DNA of 64,000 bases from positions 1 through 64,000 of the forward strand of contig NZ_BOMN01000017.1 in the NCBI RefSeq assembly GCF_016862215.1, written 5' to 3'. Below, in pieces: positions 40,286-48,510 of this stretch (position 1 is its first letter; the number at the start of each line of letters is the position of its first letter). This DNA is from Winogradskya humida (GTDB taxonomy: Bacteria; Actinomycetota; Actinomycetes; Mycobacteriales; Micromonosporaceae). The notes beneath the pieces were generated by a model. It was not told the DNA's origin. It saw nothing but the letters and a program-made list of their open reading frames with translations, and ran no database searches. The position numbers and the translations under genes are program-made.

Positions 40286-40294
40286 CCGCCCGGC

Positions 40295-40373
40295 CGTGCC
40301 GTGGCGCAGGGAGTTGGCGGCTAGGCGCCCGCGACGACGAGGCGTACGGGCGTGCCGTGGCGCAGGGAGTTGG
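40295..40373. repeat. Partial duplication of the OsmC-gene 3' end
   Basis: A 23-bp stretch at 40295-40317 is repeated exactly at 40351-40373, 56 bp apart. The right copy encodes the NSLRHGT residues near the OsmC C-terminus; the left copy lies just past the stop. This is a local duplication of the gene end. Confidence 0.88.
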
Positions 40374-40728
40374 GGATCTCGGCGATCGTGTCGACGTGGG
40401 CGACGAGTTCGGCCAGGCGTTCGGCGGGGGCGTCGCCGGCCAGGTCGACCTCGTAGGTGATCTCGCCGGAGACCGCCGGGGAGCCGGTGAAGTCGCCGCG
40501 GGCGGTCACCTGGACGCGGGTCAGCGTGATGCCGGCCGCGTCGGCCTCGCGGAACAGGTCGTTGGAGACGCACCCGGCAACGGCCAGGTAGAGCAGCTGA
40601 CCGCCGTTGAACCCGAGCCCGCCACCGCCCGCCGCCACGGTCCGGTCGACGACCAGGGTGAAGGCACCGGCCGAGCCGACGGCGGTGGAGCTGCCCTGCA
40701 GCGACGTCGTACGCACCTCGAAGCTCAT
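40321..40728 (-). CDS. OsmC family protein
   Basis: A 135-residue OsmC/Ohr-fold protein (GQLLYLAVAGCVSNDLFREAD with the conserved Cys; ITYEVDLAGDAPAERLAELV). Family members reduce organic peroxides or act on thiol compounds; only one family Cys is clear here (AGCVSND), so Ohr-type peroxidase activity is less sure. The ATG at 40728 is used; a TTG four codons upstream is possible. Divergent from a membrane-protein gene. Confidence 0.85.
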   Translation of the reverse strand: MSFEVRTTSLQGSSTAVGSAGAFTLVVDRTVAAGGGGLGFNGGQLLYLAVAGCVSNDLFREADAAGITLTRVQVTARGDFTGSPAVSGEITYEVDLAGDAPAERLAELVAHVDTIAEIPNSLRHGTPVRLVVAGA

Positions 40729-40766
40729 GTGGTCAGTCAAACACGGGCGGGTTGCGGGGCTCCGCG

Positions 40767-41396
40767 ATGATCGCCCTCATGGAGCTGGTGGCGGTCGTTC
40801 TGGTGGTGTGGCTGGTGATCGCCCGCAGCGGCCGGGTCCGGTGGCCGGTCGCCGCAGCGCTGGTGCTGCTGGGCGGGGCGGCGTGGCTGGGGGTCCGGGC
40901 GTTCCCGCTCGGCACGGCGGAGATCAACCTGGGCGGCCTGGTGCTGGCCGTCGCTCTGGTCGCCGCCGGCCGCGAGGTCGAACGCCGCACTCTGGGGCCG
41001 GGCCCACGGTTGCGGGTCGTCTGGCCGTTCCGGGTGCTCGCCTCGCTGAGTCTGCTGCTGGTCTGCTGCGCGAGCTCGGACTGGATCAGGCCGGAGCCGT
41101 TCTTCCGCGGCAGCGATGTGGTGCTGCCCCTCCCCGCCGGTCTGCACGCCACCGTCGAGCCCCACGACGCAGCCGACTGCGGCACCGGCGTCTGCACTGC
41201 CCACATCACCGTCACCGGCCGCCCCGGCCAGTCCGCGGCCGACCTGCAAGCCGAGCTCCGCGCGCACGCCCGCACCCGCGGCTGGACCAGCGACTGCCGC
41301 CCCGCCGGCTGGATCCTCACCAAGGGCCAGGAGTGCCTCACCGTCGGCCTGACCTCTGCCGGTGCACAGATCACCCTGGAGGGCTCCCGGGACTAA
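40767..41396 (+). CDS. Hypothetical membrane protein, 209 residues
   Basis: Three to four hydrophobic helices in the first 110 residues (LVAVVLVVWLVIARSG; WPVAAALVLLGGAAWLG; LGGLVLAVALVAAG; VLASLSLLLVCCASS), then a soluble extracytoplasmic domain with four cysteines (DAADCGTGVCTAH, SDCRPAGW, GQECLTVGL) that may form two disulfides. Function unknown. It overlaps the end of the convergent DUF1023 gene by four bases. An ATG at 40779 is an alternative start. Confidence 0.75.
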   Translation: MIALMELVAVVLVVWLVIARSGRVRWPVAAALVLLGGAAWLGVRAFPLGTAEINLGGLVLAVALVAAGREVERRTLGPGPRLRVVWPFRVLASLSLLLVCCASSDWIRPEPFFRGSDVVLPLPAGLHATVEPHDAADCGTGVCTAHITVTGRPGQSAADLQAELRAHARTRGWTSDCRPAGWILTKGQECLTVGLTSAGAQITLEGSRD

Positions 41397-43039
41397 CCAG
41401 GCCAGTCCGGTGGTGCCTGGCCGTGTTCGAGGTCGACGGCGGAGTAGTCACCGGACACGATCGCGGCTTGATTCCGGAGGCTGTCGCTGCCGGGGTCCCA
41501 GTAGCGGAGGTGGAAGAAGGTGTCGGCGTCGTATTCGTTCGCGCCGAATTCCGCGGCCTGGGGGCTGGGACCGTGCACCCCGTCGTACAGGGCTGCGAGG
41601 AAGCTTCCGACGATCGGGACCATGACCGGGCCGCCGGTGGCCGACACCGGATCCGTGGGTGAGGAACCGATCCAGACGTGGCGGGGATCGGGTGTCAGGG
41701 TCGCTGCCAGATCGGTGTGTACGCCGGGGCTGCCCTGGGTCACGATGTCGTCGACCGGCAGGCGCCCGGTGAGTGCGGCCTCCCCGACCACGGTCGAGCC
41801 GTAGGAGTGTCCCATCGCGACGAGGTGCCCCGGTTTCCCCTCGTGGGTGGCCCGCAGACCCTGCATGAACGCGGCGTACGGAGCCGCCCCGGCCCGTGAC
41901 CGGTCGCTTCCGGCAACCGACAGGGGCTCCGGCGCGTTGTAGCCCAGCCAGTACACGGTGGCGACGCTCTCGCCGGCCCGTGATGCTTCGCGCTGGAGCT
42001 GGACCATGCGCTCGACGTTGCCCCGGGTGTTCCCGATCGTGGTGCCCAGCCCCGGCACCCAGACCGCGGCGTGCGTCGCGGCGTCAGGATCCCCGACGGC
42101 GATGACCGCTCGCCCGTCACCCGCTGTGTCGAGACCGAGGAGCAGACCCTGCGCCCCCGCCCGCTCCAGCCCACCTCGCACCGCGGCGAGTCCGTCGAGC
42201 TCCTTGCCGATCGCCCGGAGCCGCCGCCACAACCCGTAGTCGTCCCCCGACCGTGGCCTGACGTGTGGCAACCGGTTGCGGAGGGCGTCCTGCGCGGCAT
42301 CAAGATCGGCGAGGCGGCGGGACAGCCACCGACGGTTGGCGGCGTCGCGGTCGCGGCAGGGCACCCCGTCGAGGGCGCCGACGAGCTGCGGGAAGTCACG
42401 GATCGCCTGGTCCTGCCGCTCCGGGCTCAGCCCGAGCCACCACCGGTTCACCTCGGCGGGCGGGCGGCCCTGCCGGGCTCGCACCTGATCCTCGCTGACA
42501 GTCGCGGCCGGAGCGGACCCGAAGCCGTTCCGCCGCTCGGGCAGCCCGGCGGTGATGGCCGCCGAGGTGCGCGCGTCGCTCTCCGCCGCCCGGTCGACGA
42601 TCCCCTGCAACTGGTGAACGTAGCCATCGATCCGCTGGGGCATGCAATGCAACGCGGACGCCCGTTCATAAACGCCCTCCGCAGCATCGACGACTCCCGA
42701 GGACAGGTCGACGCGATAGCCACCCACTTTCGCCTCTGCGGCGATGCCCGTCACCGTGTCCTGGAGGGCGCGGATGGTCGCGGCGTGCTCGTGCAACGCC
42801 CGCGCGACCGCCCGGCACGGCAGGACGGCGTTCGACGCCTCGGCGCGCAACAGGGTGGCTTCCCGGGCTGCGGCCTCCGCCGCGGCGCCGGCGGACCACA
42901 CGGTGCCGAGATCGCGCGTGGCGCCGATCAGCGATCCGGTGGCGTCATCAAGGGCACCCGCCATCGCCTCCCAGGCATACGCCTCGGCGTCGATCCGGCC
43001 CGGGTCGGTGCCCATCACCACGTCCAGCGTGACTGTCAC
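41393..43039 (-). CDS. DUF1023 alpha/beta hydrolase with ESX-type N-terminal helical region
   Basis: A 548-residue protein. The first 200 residues are helical and alanine-rich, as in secreted ESX substrates. The C-terminal DUF1023 domain shows AVWVPGLGTTIGN, TVYWLGYNAPEP and the nucleophile elbow VAMGHSYGSTVVG (Ser at about residue 410). It likely hydrolyses an ester or amide in the cell envelope or in a target. It starts at a GTG overlapping the stop of a small ESX-like gene (GTGA), so the two proteins are made together and may be secreted as a pair. Confidence 0.88.
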   Translation of the reverse strand: MTVTLDVVMGTDPGRIDAEAYAWEAMAGALDDATGSLIGATRDLGTVWSAGAAAEAAAREATLLRAEASNAVLPCRAVARALHEHAATIRALQDTVTGIAAEAKVGGYRVDLSSGVVDAAEGVYERASALHCMPQRIDGYVHQLQGIVDRAAESDARTSAAITAGLPERRNGFGSAPAATVSEDQVRARQGRPPAEVNRWWLGLSPERQDQAIRDFPQLVGALDGVPCRDRDAANRRWLSRRLADLDAAQDALRNRLPHVRPRSGDDYGLWRRLRAIGKELDGLAAVRGGLERAGAQGLLLGLDTAGDGRAVIAVGDPDAATHAAVWVPGLGTTIGNTRGNVERMVQLQREASRAGESVATVYWLGYNAPEPLSVAGSDRSRAGAAPYAAFMQGLRATHEGKPGHLVAMGHSYGSTVVGEAALTGRLPVDDIVTQGSPGVHTDLAATLTPDPRHVWIGSSPTDPVSATGGPVMVPIVGSFLAALYDGVHGPSPQAAEFGANEYDADTFFHLRYWDPGSDSLRNQAAIVSGDYSAVDLEHGQAPPDWPG

Positions 43040-43335
43040 AACCCGGCCCCGGCGGCGTTGAGCCGGTCGGCGGATCGGCTGTCGGCGGCGCGGTAGGCGG
43101 CGGCCGACGCTGACATTGCCGCGCCGAGCCGCCGGACCTGATCGGCGAGCCGGCCCAGAAAGCCGGCCCACACCCGATCAGCATCACTCAGAGTAGCGTC
43201 GCACGGCCACGCGAACACCCCGTCATCAGCCACGATCACCCTGTGCACATTGTCGAATGCAGACGCTACAGCCTGCACGGATGTTCCCATTGTGGCCAGT
43301 GCCGCAACATCGGTCTGGCTTGCGTAAGTTGTCAT
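43036..43335 (-). CDS. WXG100-like ESX secretion substrate
   Basis: A 99-residue helical protein. WAG at residues 56-58 is the WXG turn, and YRAAD at 81-85 is the Y-x-x-x-D/E type VII secretion signal. The two flanking helices fit the ESX hairpin fold. Its stop overlaps the start of the DUF1023 hydrolase gene (GTGA), so it is probably the hydrolase's secretion partner. No ESX machinery gene (EccC etc.) is present in this window. The ATG at 43335 is used over one six codons upstream. Confidence 0.78.
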   Translation of the reverse strand: MTTYASQTDVAALATMGTSVQAVASAFDNVHRVIVADDGVFAWPCDATLSDADRVWAGFLGRLADQVRRLGAAMSASAAAYRAADSRSADRLNAAGAGL

Positions 43336-43455
43336 AGTCCGCCGCTCCCCCATGGATTTCCATCACCCACCGTCACGCTACAACGGTCGTCGATGGAGGT
43401 TCGACCCGCTCCGGCGTGGCGACCCGGTCAGGAACCCGATACGTGATGCGGGCCG

Positions 43456-44187
43456 CTAACTCTCGTAGGAGCCGGGCGGGCCCTGATAGAGGGAGCCGTC
43501 GACGTACGGCCAGGCGTTCGCTTCGCAGCCGTGCAGGCCTAGGGTCTGCTGGAGCATGACCGGGGCCGGCTCGCCCTCGCCGGGGCAGCGCTCGTGACCG
43601 TGGCCCAGCCGGTGGCCGACCTCGTGGTTGACCATGTACTGGCGGTAGGCCGCGAGGGTGGTGCCGTAGTGCGGAACACCCTTGGTCCAGCGTTCGACGT
43701 TGAGGATCACCTTGTTGCCGTTGCGGCAGGAGGTGTAGCCGTCGGGGACGTCGCCACACATCGCGTCGCGGGTGTCGGGCGTGACCAGGTAGATCGTGAA
43801 GTCGTAGGCCTGCCCCGGCCCGGACCGGCGCAGCTGCACGCGACCACCGGCGGTCCAGCCCCGTTTGTCGCCGAGGGTGGTCGTGACCGCCGTGGCGAAG
43901 CTCGCGGCGGTCAGGCCCCTGATGTCGCGTTCCACGGCCACGCGGTATCGCAGCAGCTGACCGGAGTGGCCGGCAGCGGGCCCGGACTGTGCCGCGGCGA
44001 CCGTCCACCGGCGTGAGCCGTGCGAGGGGTAGGTGATCGGCGCAACCACCCGAGGGCGAGCAGAAGAGGACGGGCGCGCGGCAGGCGGATGCGCGGCAGG
44101 TTGAAAAGACGGGGCGGACAAGGGCGTGGGTGCGCAGGCCGCCGTCAGGAACAGCGCCAGGACGGCCGGCAGTCTCTGAATGATCAT
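43456..44187 (-). CDS. DUF3152 family lipoprotein, predicted zinc metalloprotease
   Basis: A 243-residue protein with a lipoprotein signal ending LFLTAACAP (Cys as lipid anchor), a Pro/Ser/Ala linker, and the DUF3152 domain: TIYLVTPDTRDAMCGD, NGNKVILNVERWTKG and NHEVGHRLGHGHERCPG. HEVGHRLGHGH is a zinc-binding HExxHxxGHxH motif. It probably acts at the outer face of the membrane as a metallopeptidase; the target is unknown. It stands alone on its strand. Confidence 0.9.
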   Translation of the reverse strand: MIIQRLPAVLALFLTAACAPTPLSAPSFQPAAHPPAARPSSSARPRVVAPITYPSHGSRRWTVAAAQSGPAAGHSGQLLRYRVAVERDIRGLTAASFATAVTTTLGDKRGWTAGGRVQLRRSGPGQAYDFTIYLVTPDTRDAMCGDVPDGYTSCRNGNKVILNVERWTKGVPHYGTTLAAYRQYMVNHEVGHRLGHGHERCPGEGEPAPVMLQQTLGLHGCEANAWPYVDGSLYQGPPGSYES

Positions 44188-44225
44188 CTCGACCCGACAA
44201 CGTGGCGGGCCCGCGAAAAAGTTGC

Positions 44226-44627
44226 CTAGGCGGCGAACAAATCCAGCGTCGCAACGAGCTGTGAGTGCACCGGAACGGGCAGTGCGTCCAGGGCGAACCA
44301 GCCGAGCTCGTCGAACTTGTGCGGTTCACCGTTGACGACGTCGGCGGGCTCCACGCGTACTGAAAAAATCAGGGCGACCCAGTGGGAGCCGGGGCGGACG
44401 ACGTTGCGGACCCCCAGCATGCGGATCTCCCGGGGTTTCGCCCGGTATTCCTCGCCGACCTCGCGGGTGACGGCATCCTCGAAGCTCTCCCCGAACTCGA
44501 GGGCACCCGCGCCGCAGTCCCAGGTGCCCGGCTCGTCACGGGCGCCGGAGGAGCGGCGCGCGAGCAGGATCCGGCCCTGGCCGTCGTGGCAGACGAAGGC
44601 GCAGGACACCGCCGGTGCTGTGCTCAT
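44226..44627 (-). CDS. NUDIX hydrolase
   Basis: A 133-residue Nudix protein with the Nudix box GALEFGESFEDAVTREVGEEY (shown in part: GESFEDAVTREVGEEY), the G-x5-E-x7-R-E-V-x-E-E signature. It hydrolyses nucleoside diphosphates linked to another group; the substrate is not predictable. It starts at ATG 44627 and is divergent from the serine hydrolase gene. Confidence 0.92.
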   Translation of the reverse strand: MSTAPAVSCAFVCHDGQGRILLARRSSGARDEPGTWDCGAGALEFGESFEDAVTREVGEEYRAKPREIRMLGVRNVVRPGSHWVALIFSVRVEPADVVNGEPHKFDELGWFALDALPVPVHSQLVATLDLFAA

Positions 44628-44716
44628 CCCGGTATTCTCTCGGGGTCACGGATCAGGGTTAGCTCCGGGGGTTCACGGGTGTCTCTCAGGACACAGTGGA
44701 CGGCAGGCTCTGGCTC

Positions 44717-45871
44717 ATGCGATTACTGCGTACCACCATGAGTGCAGTTGTCCTGGCAGCCGGGCTCGCCGTCGCCACGTCCGCACCCGCGCAGGCCGCG
44801 GCTGGCCCCGACACAGCCGCGCAGGAGGCGGTAGGCCTGGATACGGCCGCGCTCGAGGCGTCCCTGGCCGGTCTGCCGGATGCCGAGGCCAGTGCCGCCC
44901 TGGTCCAGGTCCGGGGATCCGCCGGCAGCTGGTCGGGTTCGGCAGGGCGGATTTCAGTACGCTCAGAGCGCCCGCCCGCCGCCGACAGCAGGTTCCGGAT
45001 CGGCTCGATGACCAAGGTGTTCACCGCCACCGTGGTCCTCCAGCTCGCCGCCGAGGGCAAACTCAGCCTCGACGGCACCGTCCAGCAGTACGTCCCCGGT
45101 TTCCTGCCCGCGTCCTACGCGCCGATCACCGTACGTAACCTGCTGACGTTCACCAGCGGCCTCAACCACGTCTCCGTGCCGCACAAGACACCCGCCTGGT
45201 TCTTCGAGCACCGCTACGACCACTGGGCGCCCGGCAGCCAGATCGACCTGACCCAGGACCTGGCGTTCACACCCGGCGAGTACCAGCGGTACGGCAACGT
45301 CGACTACATCATGGCCGGGCTCGTCGTCGAGAAGGTCACCGGTCACACATGGGCCGACGAGGTGAACCGCCGCATCATCCGCCCGCTGCACCTGACCGGC
45401 ACGAGCACGCCCGGCGACGACATCCGCATCCCCGGCCCGCACGCCCACGGCTACGAGGCCACCGCGGACGGCTGGCGCGACGTCACCCTCGCCAACACGA
45501 CCCTGCAGTGGTCGGCCGCGTCGATCATCTCCACCGCCGGTGACCTGGACCGCCTGATGGTCGCCCTCTTCTCCGGCCGCCTGCTGCCCGAGCCCCAGCT
45601 CGACGAGATGTTCACCGTCCCCGCCGGGATCACCATGTTCGGCACGGACACCCCGGCGGGCTACTCGGCCGGCCTGCAGCGTCTCGAACTCGGCGGCACC
45701 GTGATCTGGGGCAAGAGCGGCGACCGCCCCGGTTACAACAACGGCATGGGCGCGACCCGGGACCTCTCCCGCCGCATCGTCTACTCGGTCAACACCCTGA
45801 AAATGGGTGGAGACCAACCGGTCCGGGCGCAGCGCATCATCATGGCCGCGCTCAGTTCCAAGAATCTCTAG
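44717..45871 (+). CDS. Secreted serine beta-lactamase-family hydrolase
   Basis: A 384-residue exported protein (signal peptide TTMSAVVLAAGLAVATSAPAQA, cleavage after AQA). It has the class C/esterase motifs GSMTKVF (S-x-x-K nucleophile) and YGNVDY (Y-x-N). It resembles D-Ala-D-Ala carboxypeptidase or esterase relatives rather than a true beta-lactamase. The ATG at 44717 is used. It ends overlapping the convergent SDR by four bases. Confidence 0.9.
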   Translation: MRLLRTTMSAVVLAAGLAVATSAPAQAAAGPDTAAQEAVGLDTAALEASLAGLPDAEASAALVQVRGSAGSWSGSAGRISVRSERPPAADSRFRIGSMTKVFTATVVLQLAAEGKLSLDGTVQQYVPGFLPASYAPITVRNLLTFTSGLNHVSVPHKTPAWFFEHRYDHWAPGSQIDLTQDLAFTPGEYQRYGNVDYIMAGLVVEKVTGHTWADEVNRRIIRPLHLTGTSTPGDDIRIPGPHAHGYEATADGWRDVTLANTTLQWSAASIISTAGDLDRLMVALFSGRLLPEPQLDEMFTVPAGITMFGTDTPAGYSAGLQRLELGGTVIWGKSGDRPGYNNGMGATRDLSRRIVYSVNTLKMGGDQPVRAQRIIMAALSSKNL

Positions 45872-46629
45872 GTACGCAGGTACGACGCCCCGTTGACGTC
45901 CAGGATCGCGCCCGACGCCCACGCCGACGCAGGATCGGCGAGGTGCACGATCGCGGCCGCGACCTCCTCGGGCGTCCCGACCCGGCCGAACGGGCTCTGA
46001 CCCCGCACGGCGTCGCCACCGTCCCCGGCCAGCTTCGCCGCCTGCCGCTCGGTGGCGACGAACCCGGGCGCGACCGAGGTGACGGAGATCCCGTGCGGGG
46101 CGAGCGCGACGGCCATCGACTGCCCGAACGCGTGCAGAGCCGCCTTGCTCGCCCCGTACGCGGGGAACTCCGGCTCGCCCCGGAAAGCGCCCCGCGAGCC
46201 GACGTTGACGATGCTCCCGGGCGCACCCCGCGCGATGAGGTGCCGGGCCACGCAGTAGGTCACGTCCGCGGCGCCGAGCAGGTTGACGTCGAGCATGCCG
46301 CGCCAGGAGCGCTGCCAGTCCGCGTACGAGACATCGGTGATCTCGTGCCGGTTGGCGGGCGCCGGTGCAGTGGCCGCATTGTTGACCAGCACATCGACAC
46401 CACCCAGCCCTTCCACAGCCGCGGCGACGATCCGCTCCGCGTCGTCGGGAAGCCCTCCACCGATCAGCATGTGCCCTCCGCCGGCCAGCAACCCGAGCGT
46501 CTCCTCCGCCTCGGGCCGCGACGCCCCGTAGTGAACAGCCACCCGATCCCCCCGCGCCGCAAACGCACCAGCAACCGCCCTGCCGATCCCCCGCGACGCC
46601 CCCGTCACCAGCACACCTCGTGAACTCAT
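45868..46629 (-). CDS. SDR family oxidoreductase
   Basis: A 253-residue SDR: VLVTGASRGIGRAVAGAF, LVNNAATAPAP, NVGSRGAF (Ser) and YGASKAALHAFGQSM (Tyr, Lys). The start is the ATG at 46629; upstream codons are Arg/Pro-rich and not family-like. It is predicted to reduce or oxidise a carbonyl/alcohol substrate; specificity unknown. Confidence 0.92.
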   Translation of the reverse strand: MSSRGVLVTGASRGIGRAVAGAFAARGDRVAVHYGASRPEAEETLGLLAGGGHMLIGGGLPDDAERIVAAAVEGLGGVDVLVNNAATAPAPANRHEITDVSYADWQRSWRGMLDVNLLGAADVTYCVARHLIARGAPGSIVNVGSRGAFRGEPEFPAYGASKAALHAFGQSMAVALAPHGISVTSVAPGFVATERQAAKLAGDGGDAVRGQSPFGRVGTPEEVAAAIVHLADPASAWASGAILDVNGASYLRT

Positions 46630-46729
46630 CCCCCGATCATGCGACCTTCGCGGTGTCCGGTGCCTGTGCGGGGGTCTGTGTCCCGGTGACCGGGGTGGTG
46701 CGGCGCCGCAGGGGGACGCCCGCGGGTCA

Positions 46730-46880
46730 GAGAAGCGCGGCGATCTCGCCCGGCCGGTCCCACTGCGGCCAGCACCGCGTAGGCCAGCTCCGGAAGCAGC
46801 CGCCGGTAGATGCGGGACCCGCCCCGGGTTGCTCGGCGACGCGCAGGTCCCCCTTGGCGGTCGGGACACTGTGTTCGATC
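46730..46880 (-). other. Possible gene remnant, unidentified
   Basis: The 249 bp between the SDR start and the TDT pseudogene contain a short frame beginning with ATG at about 46880, MIEHSVPTAKGDLRVAEQPG, then degenerate sequence ending near 46730. It resembles the start of an alpha/beta hydrolase or kinase gene but nothing more is recognisable. Listed as possible decay material only. Confidence 0.2.
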
Positions 46881-47660
46881 ATGACTTCTCATCACGGATG
46901 ACGACGGTGGCGACTGCCACCGCGAGCAGTGCGGCCGTGGCGAGACCGGCGAGGGACCAGGACCAGGCGCGCCAGCCGGGGAAGCCCTCTACGGCGAGCC
47001 AGTGGATGACGAGGTTGACCGTGGCGCCGATCGGGAACGTGAAGGCCCAGAACACCGGGGTGAAGCGGAGCCGGCCGCCGCCGGCGAAGAGGATCACCTG
47101 GACCAGGACCATCAGGAATGTGATGCCGAGCAGCAGGTAACCGACCGGGTCCAGATGCCCGCGGGCGATCACGAACCAGGCGATACCCCCGGCGGCGGGC
47201 GCGGAGACCAGGACGGACAGCAGCGGCTTGAGCGGGGTGGGCAGCGGTTCGCCGGTGAAGAGGCGGTTGAAGATCATGGCGCCGATGACCGCCCACAGGA
47301 AGACGCCGATGCCGAACGCGCCCTCGGCGGCCTGACGCAGCCGCAGGAGCCCAGCCCGACGCTCGCTATGAACGGCCCGGCAACCGTCGGCAACAGGTAA
47401 CCGGGGTGCAGACCGGCCGCCGGCAGGTTGCCCAGCAGCCAGTGAGCCAGCAGCTGGGCCAGCAGGACACCGAGCGCGACGACGAAGACCACGACCGCGA
47501 CGCGGGCCACGTCGTGCAGGTACTGCGTGTAATGAGTAGCGATCAGGATGCCGATGACCGGCACGTACGCGGCGAACGGGCCGAACTGCGCGTCGCGGCG
47601 GTCCTCGGTGAACGACCCCGAGCGGCGGTCGGTGGCGCCTCGGTGGTCATCCGGCCAGCA
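46879..47660 (-). pseudogene. TDT/SLAC1-family transporter, N-truncated and frameshifted
   Basis: Recognisable TehA/SLAC1-like segments are in two frames. The upstream part (DAQFGPFAAYVPVIGILIA ... LHPGYLLPTVAGPFIASVG) ends near 47350. The downstream part continues as RQAAEGAFGIGVFLWAVIGAM and IFNRLFTGEPLPTPLKPLL to a stop at 46879. A full family member has about 320-350 residues beginning with an FGMPFGL-like helix; that region is missing. The shift at about 47345-47355 and the absent N-terminus together point to a broken gene, though a single sequencing error could explain the shift alone. Confidence 0.75.
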
Positions 47661-47769
47661 GACCAGCCGGAGCGGGCCGGGGTATACCCGAAATGGATCA
47701 GTGGAAACGGGTGGGAGCCGGGCACGCCCGCTATGTGCACCACCTGAACAGGTGAGGCAGAGTGGCGGG

Positions 47770-48510
47770 GTGATCAGGCGGATGAAGGCTTGTCTCAACG
47801 GCGGGCGCGCTGCGGGCGTACCCATGAGGCCTGGGGAACTTGCTCTGGATGCGGCGGCGGCGGTCGCGGCAGGGGCTGAGGCCGTCCATATTCACCCGAG
47901 GGACGCGGCGGGGGCTGAGACCCTGGACGCGGTTGCGGTGGGTGCGACGGTCAAGGCCGTCAAGGAGCGGTGCCCGGGCACGCCCGTGGGGGTCACCACC
48001 GGTCTGTGGATCACCGACGGCAGTCCGACCGTACGCCTGGAGCGCCTACGCGCGTGGGCGGATCTCCCCGAGGCGAGCAGGCCCTCGTTCGCGTCCGTGA
48101 ACCTGGGTGAGGGGATGTTCCACGAGACCGTTGCCGTGCTGGAGGGCGCCGGGGTTGCCACCGAGGCGGGGGTGTGGTCGCGGGCGGACGTCGAGCTGCT
48201 GCAGGGCGTACCCGTGGAGAAGGTGTTGATCGAGGTTTTGCGCACGCCCGCCGCCGAGGCGATGAGCGTGGCCGACCTGATTCTGGAACGCCTGGAGCAG
48301 CTCGGGGTGGCCGGGCCGCGGTTGCTGCACGGGGAGGATGAGGCGTGCTGGCCGCTGATCCGGTATGCCGGGCGGCTCGGGCTGCCCACCCGGATCGGGC
48401 TGGAGGACACCCTGGCCGACGAGACCGGAGCACCCGCCCGCAGCAACGCCGGCCTGGTGAAACGGGCCATTGCCGTGTGGGAGGGTGAGCGTCACCGGCC
48501 CAGGACGTAA
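47770..48510 (+). CDS. BKACE family (3-keto-5-aminohexanoate cleavage-type) enzyme
   Basis: A 246-residue TIM-barrel protein of the BKACE (DUF849) family: KACLNGGRAAG, AAAGAEAVHIHPRDAAG (metal-binding His pair), VGVTTGLWITDG, SVNLGEGMF, and LLHGEDEACWPLIRYAGRLGLPTRIGLED. BKACE enzymes cleave beta-keto acids with acetyl-CoA. It begins at GTG 47770, with ATG 47782 as an alternative. Its end overlaps the convergent phosphatase by 19 bp. Its natural substrate is unknown. Confidence 0.88.
   Translation: MIRRMKACLNGGRAAGVPMRPGELALDAAAAVAAGAEAVHIHPRDAAGAETLDAVAVGATVKAVKERCPGTPVGVTTGLWITDGSPTVRLERLRAWADLPEASRPSFASVNLGEGMFHETVAVLEGAGVATEAGVWSRADVELLQGVPVEKVLIEVLRTPAAEAMSVADLILERLEQLGVAGPRLLHGEDEACWPLIRYAGRLGLPTRIGLEDTLADETGAPARSNAGLVKRAIAVWEGERHRPRT

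Noticed and set aside
44717..45871. True beta-lactamase (antibiotic resistance) call for the serine hydrolase
   Set aside because: The S-x-x-K and Y-x-N motifs fit the wider serine hydrolase/esterase family; no specific resistance signature is visible.
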